Source: Sphingomonas sp. JC676 (lineage in GTDB: Bacteria; Pseudomonadota; Alphaproteobacteria; Sphingomonadales; Sphingomonadaceae). From it: a DNA stretch of 64,000 bases. Position numbers and translations under genes: made by a program. Location: positions 324,501 to 388,500 of the forward strand of contig NZ_JACTGR010000003.1 in NCBI RefSeq assembly GCF_014489075.1, written 5' to 3'. Within the stretch, counting starts at the first letter, position 1. Each line of letters begins with the position of its first letter. Positions 8,688 to 18,136 of the stretch are shown one piece after another. The notes beneath the pieces are model-generated. The model did no database searches. It had not been told where the DNA came from and saw only the letters and a program-made list of their open reading frames with translations.

Positions 8688-9749
8688 GTGCCGCGCCGCA
8701 TCCGATCCTTGCTGTCCGTCCTGAGGGACGAGGTCGACACCTATGCCAGTACGAGCGAGGAAATCGCCGTGCGGACCAATCTGCTCGCGCTTAACGCCGC
8801 GATCGAGGCCGCCCGCTCGGGCGAGGCCGGTCGCGGTTTCTCGGTCGTCGCGCAGGAAGTGAAGGCGCTGGCGCAGCAGGCGCGCGGCGCCTCCCATGAA
8901 TTCCGCTCCGAAGTCCGCGAGCGCCTGGCGCTCGGCGCGGGCATCGCCGACGAGATGGTCAGTGAGATCGAGGGCACGCGCCTGGTCGAGCTCGCCCAGG
9001 CGCTGATCCAGAACGTCACCCGTCAGCTCTACGGCCGCAGCATCGATCTGCGTGTAATGGCTTCGGATGCCGAGATCGTCGCCGCGACGCTCGATCCGAC
9101 GCCGGAAAAGCTCACCGCGGCGCAAGGTCGACTCGAGCAGCTCGTCGATACCTCGCCCTATTACGTCAACGCGTTCATCGCGAACGCGGAAGGGCGCGTG
9201 CTGCTCTGCTCGAATCCGAATGCGCGCGTGCTCAGCGTCGATCTTTCCGATGCGCCGCAATATCTGAACGCGATGGCCAGCCGCCGCCGCGACGAATGGT
9301 TCACCGACGAAGTCTGGGAAAATCCCTATTCGGACGGGCGCGCGGTGCTCGTCTTCGTCACCGGCATCCGCCCGCGCGGCACCGATGGTGCGCCGGCGGG
9401 CGTCTTCTATCTCGAGTTCGACTGGCAAGGCCATGTCCCCGCGATCATCTCGGACAAGTCGCTGTTCAGCGACAAGGACTGGGCGCGCACGCGCATCTCG
9501 ATCGTCGATCCGGCCGCACGCATCGTCGCCGATACCCAGGGCAAGCGATTCGGCCAGATCGTGCCGCTGCCGGCGCTTGCCGTGCGCGGCACCGAGAGCC
9601 GCGGCGAATCGATCGTCGCTTTCGCTACCGCCGCCGATTATCACGGCTTTTCGGGGCTCGGCCTGCGCTGCGTCATCGAGCAGCAGATGCTGAGCACCGA
9701 AGAGATCGAAGCCGAGCTCGGCGGCCTGGGGGCACGCCGAGCAGGCTGA
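8688..9749 (+). CDS. Soluble chemoreceptor-like protein with C-terminal sensor domain
   Basis: This 353-residue protein starts at a GTG and begins almost directly with the tip of a methyl-accepting chemotaxis signalling hairpin. The stretch from [20 protein letters not shown] to [17 protein letters not shown] spans residues 27-64 and is the part that contacts CheA and CheW. The usual long helices, HAMP domain and membrane segments are absent. From about residue 100 to the end there is a mixed alpha/beta region resembling a Cache/PAS-type sensor ([23 protein letters not shown], then [11 protein letters not shown]). The order is thus signalling part first and sensor last. No chemotaxis genes are nearby. 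Its partner and ligand are unknown. Confidence 0.75.
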   Translation: MPRRIRSLLSVLRDEVDTYASTSEEIAVRTNLLALNAAIEAARSGEAGRGFSVVAQEVKALAQQARGASHEFRSEVRERLALGAGIADEMVSEIEGTRLVELAQALIQNVTRQLYGRSIDLRVMASDAEIVAATLDPTPEKLTAAQGRLEQLVDTSPYYVNAFIANAEGRVLLCSNPNARVLSVDLSDAPQYLNAMASRRRDEWFTDEVWENPYSDGRAVLVFVTGIRPRGTDGAPAGVFYLEFDWQGHVPAIISDKSLFSDKDWARTRISIVDPAARIVADTQGKRFGQIVPLPALAVRGTESRGESIVAFATAADYHGFSGLGLRCVIEQQMLSTEEIEAELGGLGARRAG

Positions 9750-9763
9750 CCGCTCCGAACGCG

Positions 9764-10333
9764 TTACTTGCCGAGCTTCTCGATCTTGTCCTGCAACCGC
9801 GCGAGTTCGGCCTTGAGCGCCGCGACATCGTCGTCACCCGATTCGGCTGCAGGCGCAGCCGCGGCCGGTGCCGCCTCTACGCCGCCGGCACCCGGCTTGA
9901 ACGCATTGGCCGCCGCCTCGAACATCGCAATGTTGCGCTTGGCGATCTCGGCGAAGGGCGAATGCGCGAACGCGCCCTCGACCGCCGACTTGAACTGTTC
10001 CTGGTTGCGGCGGAAACTGTCCATCGACGCTTCCAGATAACCCGGCACCATCGCCTGCATCGAGTCGCCATAGAGCGCGATGAGCTGCCGCAGGAAGTTG
10101 ACCGGCAGCATCGTCTGGCCGCGCTGCTCCTCTTCCATGATGATCTGGGTCAGCACATTGTGCGTGATGTCTTCCTCGGTCTTCGCATCGATGACCTTGA
10201 AGTCGCGGCCCTCGCGCGTCATCGCGGCGAGATGGTCGAGCGTTATGTAGGATGAGGTTTCGGTATTGTAGAGTCGGCGGTTCGCATACTTCTTGATGAT
10301 GACGGGACCAGTACCAGGCGTAGCTTTCTTCAT
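9764..10333 (-). CDS. phaR: Polyhydroxyalkanoate synthesis repressor
   Basis: PhaR binds both DNA and PHA polymer and represses phasin and PHA genes when granules are absent. The 189-residue protein has the N-terminal PHB/PHA accumulation regulator DNA-binding domain (VIIKKYANRRLYNTETSSYITLDHL, residues 11-35, then GRDFKVIDAKTEEDITHNVLTQII). It then has the PHB_acc domain (LPVNFLRQLIALYGDSMQAMVPGYLE). The tail is alanine-rich and ends in a short coiled coil (ALKAELARLQDKIEKL). I chose the ATG at 10333 because the family starts at this point. The divergent PhaC-like gene starts only 14 bases away. Confidence 0.95.
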   Translation of the reverse strand: MKKATPGTGPVIIKKYANRRLYNTETSSYITLDHLAAMTREGRDFKVIDAKTEEDITHNVLTQIIMEEEQRGQTMLPVNFLRQLIALYGDSMQAMVPGYLEASMDSFRRNQEQFKSAVEGAFAHSPFAEIAKRNIAMFEAAANAFKPGAGGVEAAPAAAAPAAESGDDDVAALKAELARLQDKIEKLGK

Positions 10334-10347
10334 GGGGACCCCCGCGC

Positions 10348-11415
10348 GTGACAGACGCACACCTAACACGGTTTTTTTCCGCATCGCAACAAGGCCCTCG
10401 CCCGCTCCCGTTGTTTCTTGAGCTGCTGCGCAGCGAAACTGCAGCATCGCCGGATCGACGCGCTGCGGCATTGGCGGGATTGGCGGCCTATCAGGCCGCG
10501 GAACGCCCGGCGCCGCTTGTGCCCAAGCCGGCGATCGCACGCCGGGGCCGCGCCGTGCTGCGCGATTATGGTGGCCGCGGCCGGCCGGTGGTCTTCGTCC
10601 CCTCGTTGATCAATCCGCCGATGGTGCTGGACCTGTCCCGCGGCAATTCGCTGCTACGCTGGCTCGCGCGCCAGGGTGTGCGGCCGATGCTGGTCGATTG
10701 GGGCGTCCCAGACCGGGACGCGCGCGACGAGGACGTGACCGCGCATGTCGAGCAATTGCTGCTGCCCTTGCTGCGCACCCTCGATCGCCCGCCGGTGCTC
10801 GTCGGCTATTGCCTGGGCGGCACGATGGCGCTCGCAGCCGCGGCGGCAAGCGAGGCCGCCGGGCTCGTCACCATCGCCGCGCCCTGGCATTTCTCGGGCT
10901 ACGGCCCATCGCTCGAATCGATCTCGGCGCTCTGGGAACAGGCGCAGCCGACCTGCGAGAAATTGGGCATGGTGCCGATGGAGGTGCTCCAGTCGGGCTT
11001 CTGGCAGCTCGATCCCGCACGCACGATCGCGAAGTTCGAACGGTTCGGCCGCCTGGCGCCGCGCAGCAGCGCCGCCAACGCCTTTGTCGCGCTCGAGGAT
11101 TGGGCCAATGGCGGCGCCCCGCTCGCTTATGCCGCCGGCCGCCAGCTGTTCGACGATTTCCTCTCCGCCGATCTGCCCGGGCAGGGCCATTGGCAGGTCG
11201 CGGGCGCGGCGGTCCGCCCCGAATCACTCGTCTGCCCGTCGCTGTCCTTCATCTCGACCACCGACCGCATCGTTCCCGCAGCCAGTGCGCCTCGCCTCGC
11301 CGAGAGCCGCGAGCTTTCGATCGGCCATGTCGGCATGATCGTCGGCGGTCGCGCGCGAGACCTAGTCTGGCAGCCACTCGCGGACTGGCTATGCGCGCTT
11401 CCTGCCACTAGATAG
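10348..11415 (+). CDS. PhaC-like alpha/beta hydrolase
   Basis: This 355-residue alpha/beta-fold protein carries a PHA-synthase-type nucleophile elbow, [11 protein letters not shown] (near residue 155), in which cysteine replaces the serine of lipases. An aspartate in STTDRIVP and a histidine in [11 protein letters not shown] complete a likely catalytic triad. It lacks the long N-terminal domain of class I PhaC, so it may be a short synthase-like enzyme or a PHA-linked hydrolase. Its neighbours, phaR and a thiolase, support a role in PHA metabolism. The annotated GTG start leaves only 14 bases to the divergent phaR start. A TTG at about codon 22 (LFLELLRSE) is an alternative. Confidence 0.8.
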   Translation: MTDAHLTRFFSASQQGPRPLPLFLELLRSETAASPDRRAAALAGLAAYQAAERPAPLVPKPAIARRGRAVLRDYGGRGRPVVFVPSLINPPMVLDLSRGNSLLRWLARQGVRPMLVDWGVPDRDARDEDVTAHVEQLLLPLLRTLDRPPVLVGYCLGGTMALAAAAASEAAGLVTIAAPWHFSGYGPSLESISALWEQAQPTCEKLGMVPMEVLQSGFWQLDPARTIAKFERFGRLAPRSSAANAFVALEDWANGGAPLAYAAGRQLFDDFLSADLPGQGHWQVAGAAVRPESLVCPSLSFISTTDRIVPAASAPRLAESRELSIGHVGMIVGGRARDLVWQPLADWLCALPATR

Positions 11416-11453
11416 CCCGCAACCATAGAACACACCCGCCGCAGGAGTCCTTC

Positions 11454-12629
11454 ATGACCGAAGTCGTCATCATCGCCGCCAAGCGCACCCCCGTGGGCAG
11501 CTTCCTCGGCGCATTCGCCGCAACCCCCGCGCACGAGCTCGGCCGCATCGCGATCGAGGCCGCGCTCGAGCAAGCCGGCGTCAGGGGCGAGGAAGTCAGC
11601 GAAGTCATTCTCGGCCAGGTGCTCACCGCGGCGCAGGGCCAGAACCCCGCGCGCCAGGCATCGATGGCGGCCGGCGTGCCAAAGGAGATCCCCGCCTGGG
11701 GCGTCCAGCAAGTCTGCGGCTCGGGCCTCCGCGCTGTGGCGCTCGCCTATCAGGCGATCTCGACCGGCGACGCGACGATCGTCGTCGCGGGCGGCCAGGA
11801 GAGCATGTCGATGTCGAACCACGCCCAGTCGCTGCGTCCTGGTACCAAGATGGGCGACCTCAGCCTGGTCGACACGATGATCAAGGATGGCCTGACCGAC
11901 GTGTTCAACGGCTATCATATGGGCATCACCGCCGAGAACCTTGCCGAGCAGTACCAGGTCACCCGCGTCGAGCAGGACGAGTTCGCCGTCCGCTCGCAGA
12001 ACCGCGCCGAGGCCGCGCGCGCTGCGGGCAAGTTCAAGGACGAGATCGCACCCGTCACGATCAAGGGCCGCAAGGGCGACACCATCGTCGCCGACGACGA
12101 ATATATCCGCGCTGGCGCCACGCTGGAGAGCGTTGCGGGCCTGCGCCCCGCCTTCAAGAAGGACGGCACCGTCACCGCCGCCAATGCATCGGGCCTCAAC
12201 GACGGCGCCGCTGCGCTGGTCATGATGAGCCGCGAGGAGGCCGAGAAGCGCGGCGCCCCGATCCTCGCCACGATCAAGAGCTGGGCCTCGGTCGGCGTCG
12301 ACCCGTCGATCATGGGCATCGGCCCGGTGCCGGCGTCGCGCAAGGCGCTGGAAAAGGCCGGCTGGACGCTCGCCGATCTCGACCTGATCGAAGCCAATGA
12401 GGCGTTCGCCGCGCAGGCGCTGTCGGTCGGCAAGGAACTCGGTTGGGACGCCGAAAAGGTCAACGTCAACGGCGGCGCGATCGCGATCGGCCACCCGATC
12501 GGCGCCTCGGGCGCCCGCGTCCTCACCACGTTGATCTATGAGATGCAGAAGCGCGACGCCAAGAAGGGCCTCGCCACGCTCTGCATCGGCGGCGGCATGG
12601 GCATCGCCATGTGCGTTGAGCGGGACTGA
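11454..12629 (+). CDS. Acetyl-CoA C-acetyltransferase (thiolase II)
   Basis: This 391-residue enzyme condenses two acetyl-CoA to acetoacetyl-CoA, or runs in reverse, in the cytoplasm. All thiolase landmarks are present. The acyl-accepting cysteine is in [11 protein letters not shown] near residue 88, the catalytic histidine in [17 protein letters not shown], and the second cysteine in [13 protein letters not shown] near the C-terminus. A strong ribosome-binding site (GGAG) precedes the ATG. Placement after phaR and the PhaC-like gene suggests that it supplies the first step of polyhydroxybutyrate synthesis. It could equally serve acetoacetate or fatty-acid metabolism. Confidence 0.95.
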   Translation: MTEVVIIAAKRTPVGSFLGAFAATPAHELGRIAIEAALEQAGVRGEEVSEVILGQVLTAAQGQNPARQASMAAGVPKEIPAWGVQQVCGSGLRAVALAYQAISTGDATIVVAGGQESMSMSNHAQSLRPGTKMGDLSLVDTMIKDGLTDVFNGYHMGITAENLAEQYQVTRVEQDEFAVRSQNRAEAARAAGKFKDEIAPVTIKGRKGDTIVADDEYIRAGATLESVAGLRPAFKKDGTVTAANASGLNDGAAALVMMSREEAEKRGAPILATIKSWASVGVDPSIMGIGPVPASRKALEKAGWTLADLDLIEANEAFAAQALSVGKELGWDAEKVNVNGGAIAIGHPIGASGARVLTTLIYEMQKRDAKKGLATLCIGGGMGIAMCVERD

Positions 12630-12638
12630 CGAGTTAGG

Positions 12639-12664
12639 GAGGCCGGGAAGCGACCTCCGGCCTC
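12639..12664. terminator. GC-rich hairpin after the thiolase gene
   Basis: A perfect eight-base stem, GAGGCCGG and CCGGCCTC, with a ten-base loop follows the thiolase stop codon and reaches the stop of the convergent VOC gene. The downstream tract (ACCTTTCC) is only weakly T-rich, so termination is plausible but not certain. It could serve both strands. Confidence 0.4.
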
Positions 12665-13046
12665 ACCTTTCCTCCCAGGCAAAGTCGTAGAAGACGCGGA
12701 AATAATTCCCGTCCAGATCCTGGGCGAAGAATTCGTAGAGCTTGTGCGGCTGCGCCTCGGGACGACTTGCGATAGTTGCCCCTGCCGCACTCCACTCCGC
12801 GTGCAGCGCATCGATCTCGGCCCGGCTGGAGAGATTCAGCCACAGGACGAGCGGCCCCTGGTTGCCGAGAACCGATCGATAGGCAGCCGCGCTCATGAAC
12901 ATTCGGGTTTCGCCGCGCGACACGCCGGCAAGCCCGAGCTCCTCGTCCGACCAGTCGATCGTGAAGCCGAATTTGTCCCGGTAATAGGCCAGAGCTGGTG
13001 CCAGATCGCGGACCGGGATTTCCGGACAGGCCGAGGGAAACTGCAT
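12663..13046 (-). CDS. VOC family (glyoxalase/bleomycin-resistance-like) protein
   Basis: This 127-residue protein belongs to the vicinal oxygen chelate superfamily. The first beta-alpha-beta-beta-beta unit is PEIPVRDLAPALAYYRDKFGFTIDW and the second ends in FFAQDLDGNYFRVFYDF. Family members bind a metal and act as dioxygenases, isomerases or binding proteins for small toxic compounds. The local sequence ARPEAQPHKLYEFFAQDLDG is typical of the bleomycin-resistance-like branch. It converges with the thiolase gene and its start is 26 bases from the end of alr. The substrate is unknown. Confidence 0.85.
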   Translation of the reverse strand: MQFPSACPEIPVRDLAPALAYYRDKFGFTIDWSDEELGLAGVSRGETRMFMSAAAYRSVLGNQGPLVLWLNLSSRAEIDALHAEWSAAGATIASRPEAQPHKLYEFFAQDLDGNYFRVFYDFAWEER

Positions 13047-13071
13047 CTGGGGATCCTCCGTCGCGACGGTA

Positions 13072-14088
13072 TCAATACCAGATTCGGTCGAACCGCGCTC
13101 CCAACCCGGTCAGCAACTCGTACTGCGACAGCCCGCTCAGCTTCGAAGTCGCGGGCAGGTCATAGTCCAGCGCCACCCAGTCGCCCTCGCCCAGCCCCGG
13201 CGCCGCGTCCACGCCGATCGCCACCAGGTCCATCGACACGCGCCCGAGCACCGGCAGCACGGCATCGCCCGTCCGTGCCAGCCCCTTGCCCGAGAAGCAG
13301 CGCAGATAGCCGTCGGCATAACCGATGTTGAGGATCGCGACGTCCATGTCCATCGGAGCAGTAAAGGTGGCGTTGTAGCCCACCGTGTCGCCCGCGCGCA
13401 CGCGCCGCCGCTGCAGCACCTGCGACTCGGGCGTCACCACCTGGCGGATGCCGGCATGCCCCGGTCCCTGCACCCCGCCGTACAGCGCGATCCCCGGCCG
13501 GGTCAGGTCGAAGGCGTAGTCTGCCCCCAGCGCGATCCCGGCCGAATTGGCGAGGCTCATCCGCTTCGCTGAAGTCCGCCCCTTGAGCGCCGCGAAGCCG
13601 GCCAGCTGTCGTGCATTGAGTGGCGATTCCTCATCGGCACAGGCGAGATGGCTCAGCAGCGTCTCGATCCGCAATCCGTCGAGCAACCCCGCCCCGATCT
13701 CCTCCGCCGAAACCCCCAGCCGGTTCATGCCGGTATCGACCATCACGTCGCAGGGTAGCCCGGTCGGCCTCCAGCGCGCGACCTGCTCGGCGGTGTTCAG
13801 CACCGGCCGCAGATTGGGCGCACCCAGCGGATCCTCGGCGCGCACGCCGTGCAGCACCGATATCGCCACGCCCAGATCGGCCAGCGCCAGCCCTTCCGCC
13901 CAGGTGGCGACGAAGAAGTCTCGGCACCCCGCCGCTGCCAGCCGCTCGGTCACGCCGCGCGCACCAAGCCCATAGCCATCGGCCTTCACCGCCGCGCCGC
14001 ATGCGGCGGCGCCGCTCATCCGGTCGAGCAGCTTCCAGTTGGCGACGAGCGCGTCACCATCGAGACGCAGGCGGGAGGGAGCGATCAT
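13072..14088 (-). CDS. alr: Alanine racemase
   Basis: This PLP enzyme interconverts L- and D-alanine for peptidoglycan synthesis in the cytoplasm. The PLP-binding lysine is in AAVKADGYGLGA near residue 35. The second catalytic residue, a tyrosine, is in RAGDTVGYNATFTA. The substrate-binding stretch MVDTGMNRLGV is also present. At 338 residues it is slightly shorter than the usual 355-370. The C-terminal beta domain (NIGYADGYLRCFSGKG, then VLGRVSMDLVAIGVD) is complete. The next gene upstream on the same strand is a transporter that stops 10 bases away, so the two may be co-transcribed. Confidence 0.95.
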   Translation of the reverse strand: MIAPSRLRLDGDALVANWKLLDRMSGAAACGAAVKADGYGLGARGVTERLAAAGCRDFFVATWAEGLALADLGVAISVLHGVRAEDPLGAPNLRPVLNTAEQVARWRPTGLPCDVMVDTGMNRLGVSAEEIGAGLLDGLRIETLLSHLACADEESPLNARQLAGFAALKGRTSAKRMSLANSAGIALGADYAFDLTRPGIALYGGVQGPGHAGIRQVVTPESQVLQRRRVRAGDTVGYNATFTAPMDMDVAILNIGYADGYLRCFSGKGLARTGDAVLPVLGRVSMDLVAIGVDAAPGLGEGDWVALDYDLPATSKLSGLSQYELLTGLGARFDRIWY

Positions 14089-14098
14089 CCCCGAGCGG

Positions 14099-15700
14099 TT
14101 AGCGGCGCAGCGGCCTCTGCGCCACCGTCTCCTTCAATCCCCATGCGGTCACCACCAGCGCCATCGCCACCACTACGATAGTGTACCAGAGCCCGGCATA
14201 GGGATCGCCGCTCTTGGCGACGATATACTGGCTGATCAGCGGCAGGAATCCGCCAAAATAGCCGGTGCCGATATGATAGGGGATCGACATCGAGGAGTAG
14301 CGGATGCGGCTGGGGAACATCTCCGCCAGCAATGCCGCGACCGGGCCATAGGTCGCGCCCGAAAGCGCCATCAGCGCCAGGATCGCGAGCACGATCACCA
14401 CGATGTTGCCCACGGGCGGCACCACCTTGGTCAGGTCGTATCCCGCGGTGCGGAGTGCTGCGTCGAGCGCCGCGGGGCTCGTATCGCCCATCATTTGTCC
14501 GCCGATCGTCACGTCCAGCGAAGACGCCTCGGCAGTCGTGTAGGCGACGCCCTTTTTCGAGAAATAATCGAGCAGCTGGCCACAGGCTTCGGCCTGTTTG
14601 GCGGCGAACGGATCATAGGTGCAGTTGGGGCCGGACACGACCACCGGTGCGCGCTTCGCCGCCGCGGCCAGCCCCGGATTGGCCGCGCTGCCGATCGCCC
14701 AGAACAAGGGGAAGAGCAGCAACAGGGTCAGCGCATAGCCGATCACGATGGGCTTCTTGCGCCCCACGCGATCGGACAGGCTGCCGAAATAGATGAAGAA
14801 GACGAGACCGAGCAGCGCCGATCCGCCGCAGATCAGTTGCGCCGCGGTCGCGTCCACCCGCATCGGCCCGGTCAGGAACGACAGCACCGAGAACATCGAG
14901 GTGTACCAAATCACCGTCAGCCCAGCCGAGATGCCGAACAGCGCGACGAACAGCCTTTTGCCGTTGCCGGGATAGGTGAAACTCTCGACGAACGGGTTCT
15001 TCGCGGTCTCGCCGGCGTCCTTGATCGCCTTGAACACCGGGCTCTCGGAGAGCTTCAATCGCATCCACAGCGATACCGCGAGCAGCACGATCGAGAACAG
15101 GAACGGCACCCGCCAGCCCCATGCGTCCCACTGCGCGGCCAGCGCGAACTTGGCGGCGAGCACCACGACCAGGCTCAGGATGAACCCGCCGACCACGCTC
15201 GCCTGGATGAAGCTGGTGTGGAAGCCCGCGCGGCCCTTGCCCGAATGCTCGGCGACATAGATCGCCGCGCCGCCATATTCGCCGCCCAGCGCGAGGCCCT
15301 GGCAGATGCGCAGCAGGATGATCAGCACCGGCGCCAGCGCGCCGATCGCGGCATAGCCGGGGATCAGGCCGATCCCGGCGGTCGCCAAGCCCATCAGCGT
15401 GATCGTGACGAGGAACGTGTATTTGCGCCCGAGCTTGTCGCCCAGATAGCCGAACAGGATCGCGCCCAGCGGGCGGAAGCCGAACCCCACCGCGAAGGTC
15501 GCCCAGGCCATCAGCGCGCCCAGGATCGTGTCGCCGGAGGGGAAGAAGGTGCGGCTGAGGATTCCCGTCGCGGTCAGTGTCCCCCAGATGAAGAAGTCAT
15601 ACCATTCGAAGATCGTGCCCAGCGACGAAGCGCTGATCACCAGCCGCATCTCCTTGGCACTGGGCTCGGCCTGCGGCGCCCCTTCCGCAATTGCCATCAT
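14099..15700 (-). CDS. MHS-family major facilitator transporter
   Basis: This polytopic inner-membrane transporter of 533 residues belongs to the metabolite:proton symporter branch of the MFS. The signature FEWYDFFIWG is in the first helix, and GYLGDKLGRKYTF is the helix 2-3 loop. RICQGLALGGEYGGAAIYVAEH and FGSLSDRVGRKKPIVIG are also typical. A hydrophilic insert of about 90 residues, from roughly ANPGLAAAAKRAP to TKVVPPVGN, sits between two late helices and has two cysteines. Substrates of such proteins include osmolytes and organic acids; this one is not predictable. Two consecutive ATG codons follow the ribosome-binding site GGGGAGGAA, and the second one (15697) has the better spacing. Confidence 0.9.
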   Translation of the reverse strand: MMAIAEGAPQAEPSAKEMRLVISASSLGTIFEWYDFFIWGTLTATGILSRTFFPSGDTILGALMAWATFAVGFGFRPLGAILFGYLGDKLGRKYTFLVTITLMGLATAGIGLIPGYAAIGALAPVLIILLRICQGLALGGEYGGAAIYVAEHSGKGRAGFHTSFIQASVVGGFILSLVVVLAAKFALAAQWDAWGWRVPFLFSIVLLAVSLWMRLKLSESPVFKAIKDAGETAKNPFVESFTYPGNGKRLFVALFGISAGLTVIWYTSMFSVLSFLTGPMRVDATAAQLICGGSALLGLVFFIYFGSLSDRVGRKKPIVIGYALTLLLLFPLFWAIGSAANPGLAAAAKRAPVVVSGPNCTYDPFAAKQAEACGQLLDYFSKKGVAYTTAEASSLDVTIGGQMMGDTSPAALDAALRTAGYDLTKVVPPVGNIVVIVLAILALMALSGATYGPVAALLAEMFPSRIRYSSMSIPYHIGTGYFGGFLPLISQYIVAKSGDPYAGLWYTIVVVAMALVVTAWGLKETVAQRPLRR

Positions 15701-15932
15701 TTCCTCCCCATATTCTATCGGAAGGTTTAGCGGGTTGGCCCGGCGCGGCAAGCGTTGCGACGAGCCGAGCCGCAAAGCACCGCAAACGCGACGAACGTGG
15801 TTAACCACCCGTTTACCCAAAATGGCTCCCGCCCTATCAACCCAGACGCGAACCAATCCGAAAATGCGAGGATCGGGGCGCCAGTGAAAAAGTTGGGGTT
15901 GCAAGAATCAACCGCTTTCTAGGGGACTTGCG

Positions 15933-16667
15933 ATGAAGTTGCGTTTGGTATCGGCGGCATGCGCCGCACTCCTTATGTCGGGCGCGGCCAGCGCCCAGAC
16001 GGTCTACAGCAATGATTTCGACGGCAATGTCGTCACGGGCGCCGGAGTTTCGGTGACCTCTTCGAATGCGTCGGGCACCGGCACCGCGACCAGCGGCAGC
16101 TGGAACGCGTCGGGCTGGGCAGGTAGCTTCCTGCGCAACGACAGTGTTTCGCCCATCACCACCACAGAATTCAGTTTCAGCGGGCTCGGGTCGCATACCC
16201 AGATCGCGCTGGGCGGCGTGCTCGGCATGCTGGACAGCTGGGACTCGACCAACGGCAATCCGGCGCCCGATTGGCTCCAAGTGCTGGTCAATGGCAATGT
16301 CGTTGCACAGCTCACCGCGAACAACGCCAGCGGCAACAACACCGAATATGGTGGCGGCACCGTGATCGCACTGCACCAGAATACCGATGGCCAGACCACG
16401 TACAGCGACACGCTGGTCGATTTCGCCAACTCGCCCTGGGCGACCTTCGCGCATACCGGTTCGACGCTGACCATCGCCTTCCGCGCTGCCGGCGCCGGTT
16501 GGCAGGGCGGCGCCGACGAGAGCTGGGGCCTCGATGATTTCAGCGTGACCGCGTCGGGCGCCACCAGTCCGGTGCCCGAGCCTGCGGCCTGGGGCATGAT
16601 GATCGGCGGCTTCGGCCTGGCCGGCATGACAATGCGTCGCCGCCGCGCGGGCGTCGCGTTGGCCTGA
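15933..16667 (+). CDS. PEPxxWA-CTERM sorting domain protein
   Basis: This secreted protein of 244 residues has a signal peptide (MKLRLVSAACAALLMSGAASA) and a mature beta-rich region. It ends with VPEPAAWGMMIGGFGLAGM followed by RRRR, the PEPxxWA-CTERM signal. Such tails are recognised by an exosortase system, which removes the tail during export to the cell surface or matrix. The mature part is rich in Ser, Thr, Asn and Gly and may fold like a carbohydrate-binding jelly roll (DFDGNVVTG, WGLDDFSVTA). No exosortase gene lies in the window. A terminator follows directly. Confidence 0.88.
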   Translation: MKLRLVSAACAALLMSGAASAQTVYSNDFDGNVVTGAGVSVTSSNASGTGTATSGSWNASGWAGSFLRNDSVSPITTTEFSFSGLGSHTQIALGGVLGMLDSWDSTNGNPAPDWLQVLVNGNVVAQLTANNASGNNTEYGGGTVIALHQNTDGQTTYSDTLVDFANSPWATFAHTGSTLTIAFRAAGAGWQGGADESWGLDDFSVTASGATSPVPEPAAWGMMIGGFGLAGMTMRRRRAGVALA

Positions 16668-16687
16668 TCCTCTGCCGACAAGGAAAG

Positions 16688-16721
16688 AGGGCGCGGTTCT
16701 GCCGGGAGCCGCGCCCTTTTT
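16688..16721 (+). terminator. Rho-independent terminator after the PEP-CTERM gene
   Basis: A GC-rich stem with arms AGGGCGCGG and CCGCGCCCT is followed by five T residues. It sits 21 bases after the stop codon of the PEP-CTERM gene and before the next promoter region. Confidence 0.85.
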
Positions 16722-16782
16722 CGTGCCGCCTCGACTGTGCTCCGCACCGCGCCTAAGGCTCGGCCCGAGGAGCAAGACGATC

Positions 16783-16962
16783 ATGGCCGAACGTTTCGAA
16801 CGCCACCGCCAGCCCTGGCGCCAGGACGAGGTGCAGAAGCTGCACACGCTCGCCAAGAAGGGCATGCCGCTGAAGGCGATCGCCAAGGCACTCACCCGCA
16901 GCGAGGAATCGGTCAAGGAACGCGCCAAGGCCGACGGATTGTCGATCGCCAAGCTGCACTGA
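16783..16962 (+). CDS. Small SANT/Myb-like helix-turn-helix protein
   Basis: This is a 59-residue basic protein. The pattern WRQDEVQKLHTLAKKGMPLK followed by AIAKALTRSEESVKERAKADGL resembles a three-helix SANT/Myb or GcrA-like DNA-binding unit. The starting tryptophan, the LA-KKG-P turn and the final RAK helix are typical. The ATG at 16783 is favoured because GAGGAG lies 10 bases upstream. The downstream flavoprotein gene starts one base after its stop, so the two may be read together. The target is unknown. Confidence 0.75.
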   Translation: MAERFERHRQPWRQDEVQKLHTLAKKGMPLKAIAKALTRSEESVKERAKADGLSIAKLH

Positions 16963-16963
16963 A

Positions 16964-18136
16964 ATGACCGAATATGACGCGATCGTGCTCGGCGCGGGCG
17001 CGGCCGGATTGATGTGCGCCGCGGTCGCCGGGCAGCGCGGCCGCCGCGTGCTGCTGGTCGAGCATGCCGATGCGCCGGGCAAGAAGATCCTGATCTCGGG
17101 CGGCGGGCGCTGCAACTTCACCAATATCGGCACCGCGCCCGATCGCTATCTCTCGGCCAATCCGCATTTCGCCAAGTCGGCGCTCAGCCGCTACACCGCG
17201 CAGGACTTTCTCGCCCTGGTCGAGCGCTACGGCATCGCCTGGCACGAGAAGACGCTGGGACAGCTCTTCTGCGACGGCTCCGCGCGCCAGATCCTCGACA
17301 TGCTGCTCGACGAATGCGCCAAGGGCGGCGTGGAGCTGGTGCTGGGCAGCGCCGTCACCTCGGTCGATCACGCCGATGGCCGTTTCCGCCTCGTCACCGG
17401 CCGTGGCGAAGCCACCGCCCCCGCGCTGGTCATCGCCACCGGCGGGCCGTCGATCCCCAAGATGGGCGCGACCGGCTTCGCCTATGATCTCGCGCGCCAG
17501 TTCGGCCTCAAGGTGGTCGAGCCGCGCCCCGCGCTCGTGCCACTGACGCTCGGTCCTGACGAGGCGCTGTTCCGCGACCTCTCCGGCGTCGCCGCGCCGG
17601 TCGTCGCCCGGGCGGGCAAGGCCGCGTTCCCCGAGGCCGCGCTGTTCACCCATCGTGGCCTTTCGGGTCCCGCGATCCTCCAGATCTCGTCCTATTGGCG
17701 GCATGGGGAATGCATCGGGATCGATTTCCTGCCCGCCCGCCCCGCGGGTTGGATTGCCGCCGCCAAACGTGCCGAGCCTCGCGCGACGCTCCGCCGCCTG
17801 CTTGCCCGGGACCTGCCCGATCGCCTAGCCGATGTGCTGGCCGAGCGTCTCGCGCTTCCCGCCGAGCTCGCCAATATCCGTGACGCCGCATTGGCCGAAG
17901 CCGAACGCCACCTCGCCGATTGGCGCTTCAAGCCGAGCGGCACCGAAGGTTTTGCGAAGGCCGAAGTCACGATCGGCGGCATCAGCACCGCCGATCTCTC
18001 GTCGCAAACGATGGAGGCGCGGAAAGTCTCCGGCCTCTATGCGATCGGCGAAGCGGTGGACGTCACCGGATGGCTCGGCGGTTATAATTTCCAATGGGCC
18101 TGGGCCAGCGCCTGGGCGGCCGGTCAGGCGCTGTAG
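16964..18136 (+). CDS. HI0933/BaiN-type FAD-dependent oxidoreductase
   Basis: This 390-residue flavoprotein starts with a dinucleotide-binding motif, DAIVLGAGAAGLMCAAVAGQ. It has the family-specific ILISGGGRCNFTN near residue 44. Further motifs are ALVIATGGPSIPKMGATGFAYDLA, LFTHRGLSGPAILQIS and the C-terminal FAD contact GLYAIGEAVDVTGWLGGYNF. This matches the HI0933-like (YhiN/BaiN) group, whose physiological substrate is mostly unknown. Some members reduce bile-acid or other alkenes. The length is typical. Confidence 0.92.
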   Translation: MTEYDAIVLGAGAAGLMCAAVAGQRGRRVLLVEHADAPGKKILISGGGRCNFTNIGTAPDRYLSANPHFAKSALSRYTAQDFLALVERYGIAWHEKTLGQLFCDGSARQILDMLLDECAKGGVELVLGSAVTSVDHADGRFRLVTGRGEATAPALVIATGGPSIPKMGATGFAYDLARQFGLKVVEPRPALVPLTLGPDEALFRDLSGVAAPVVARAGKAAFPEAALFTHRGLSGPAILQISSYWRHGECIGIDFLPARPAGWIAAAKRAEPRATLRRLLARDLPDRLADVLAERLALPAELANIRDAALAEAERHLADWRFKPSGTEGFAKAEVTIGGISTADLSSQTMEARKVSGLYAIGEAVDVTGWLGGYNFQWAWASAWAAGQAL

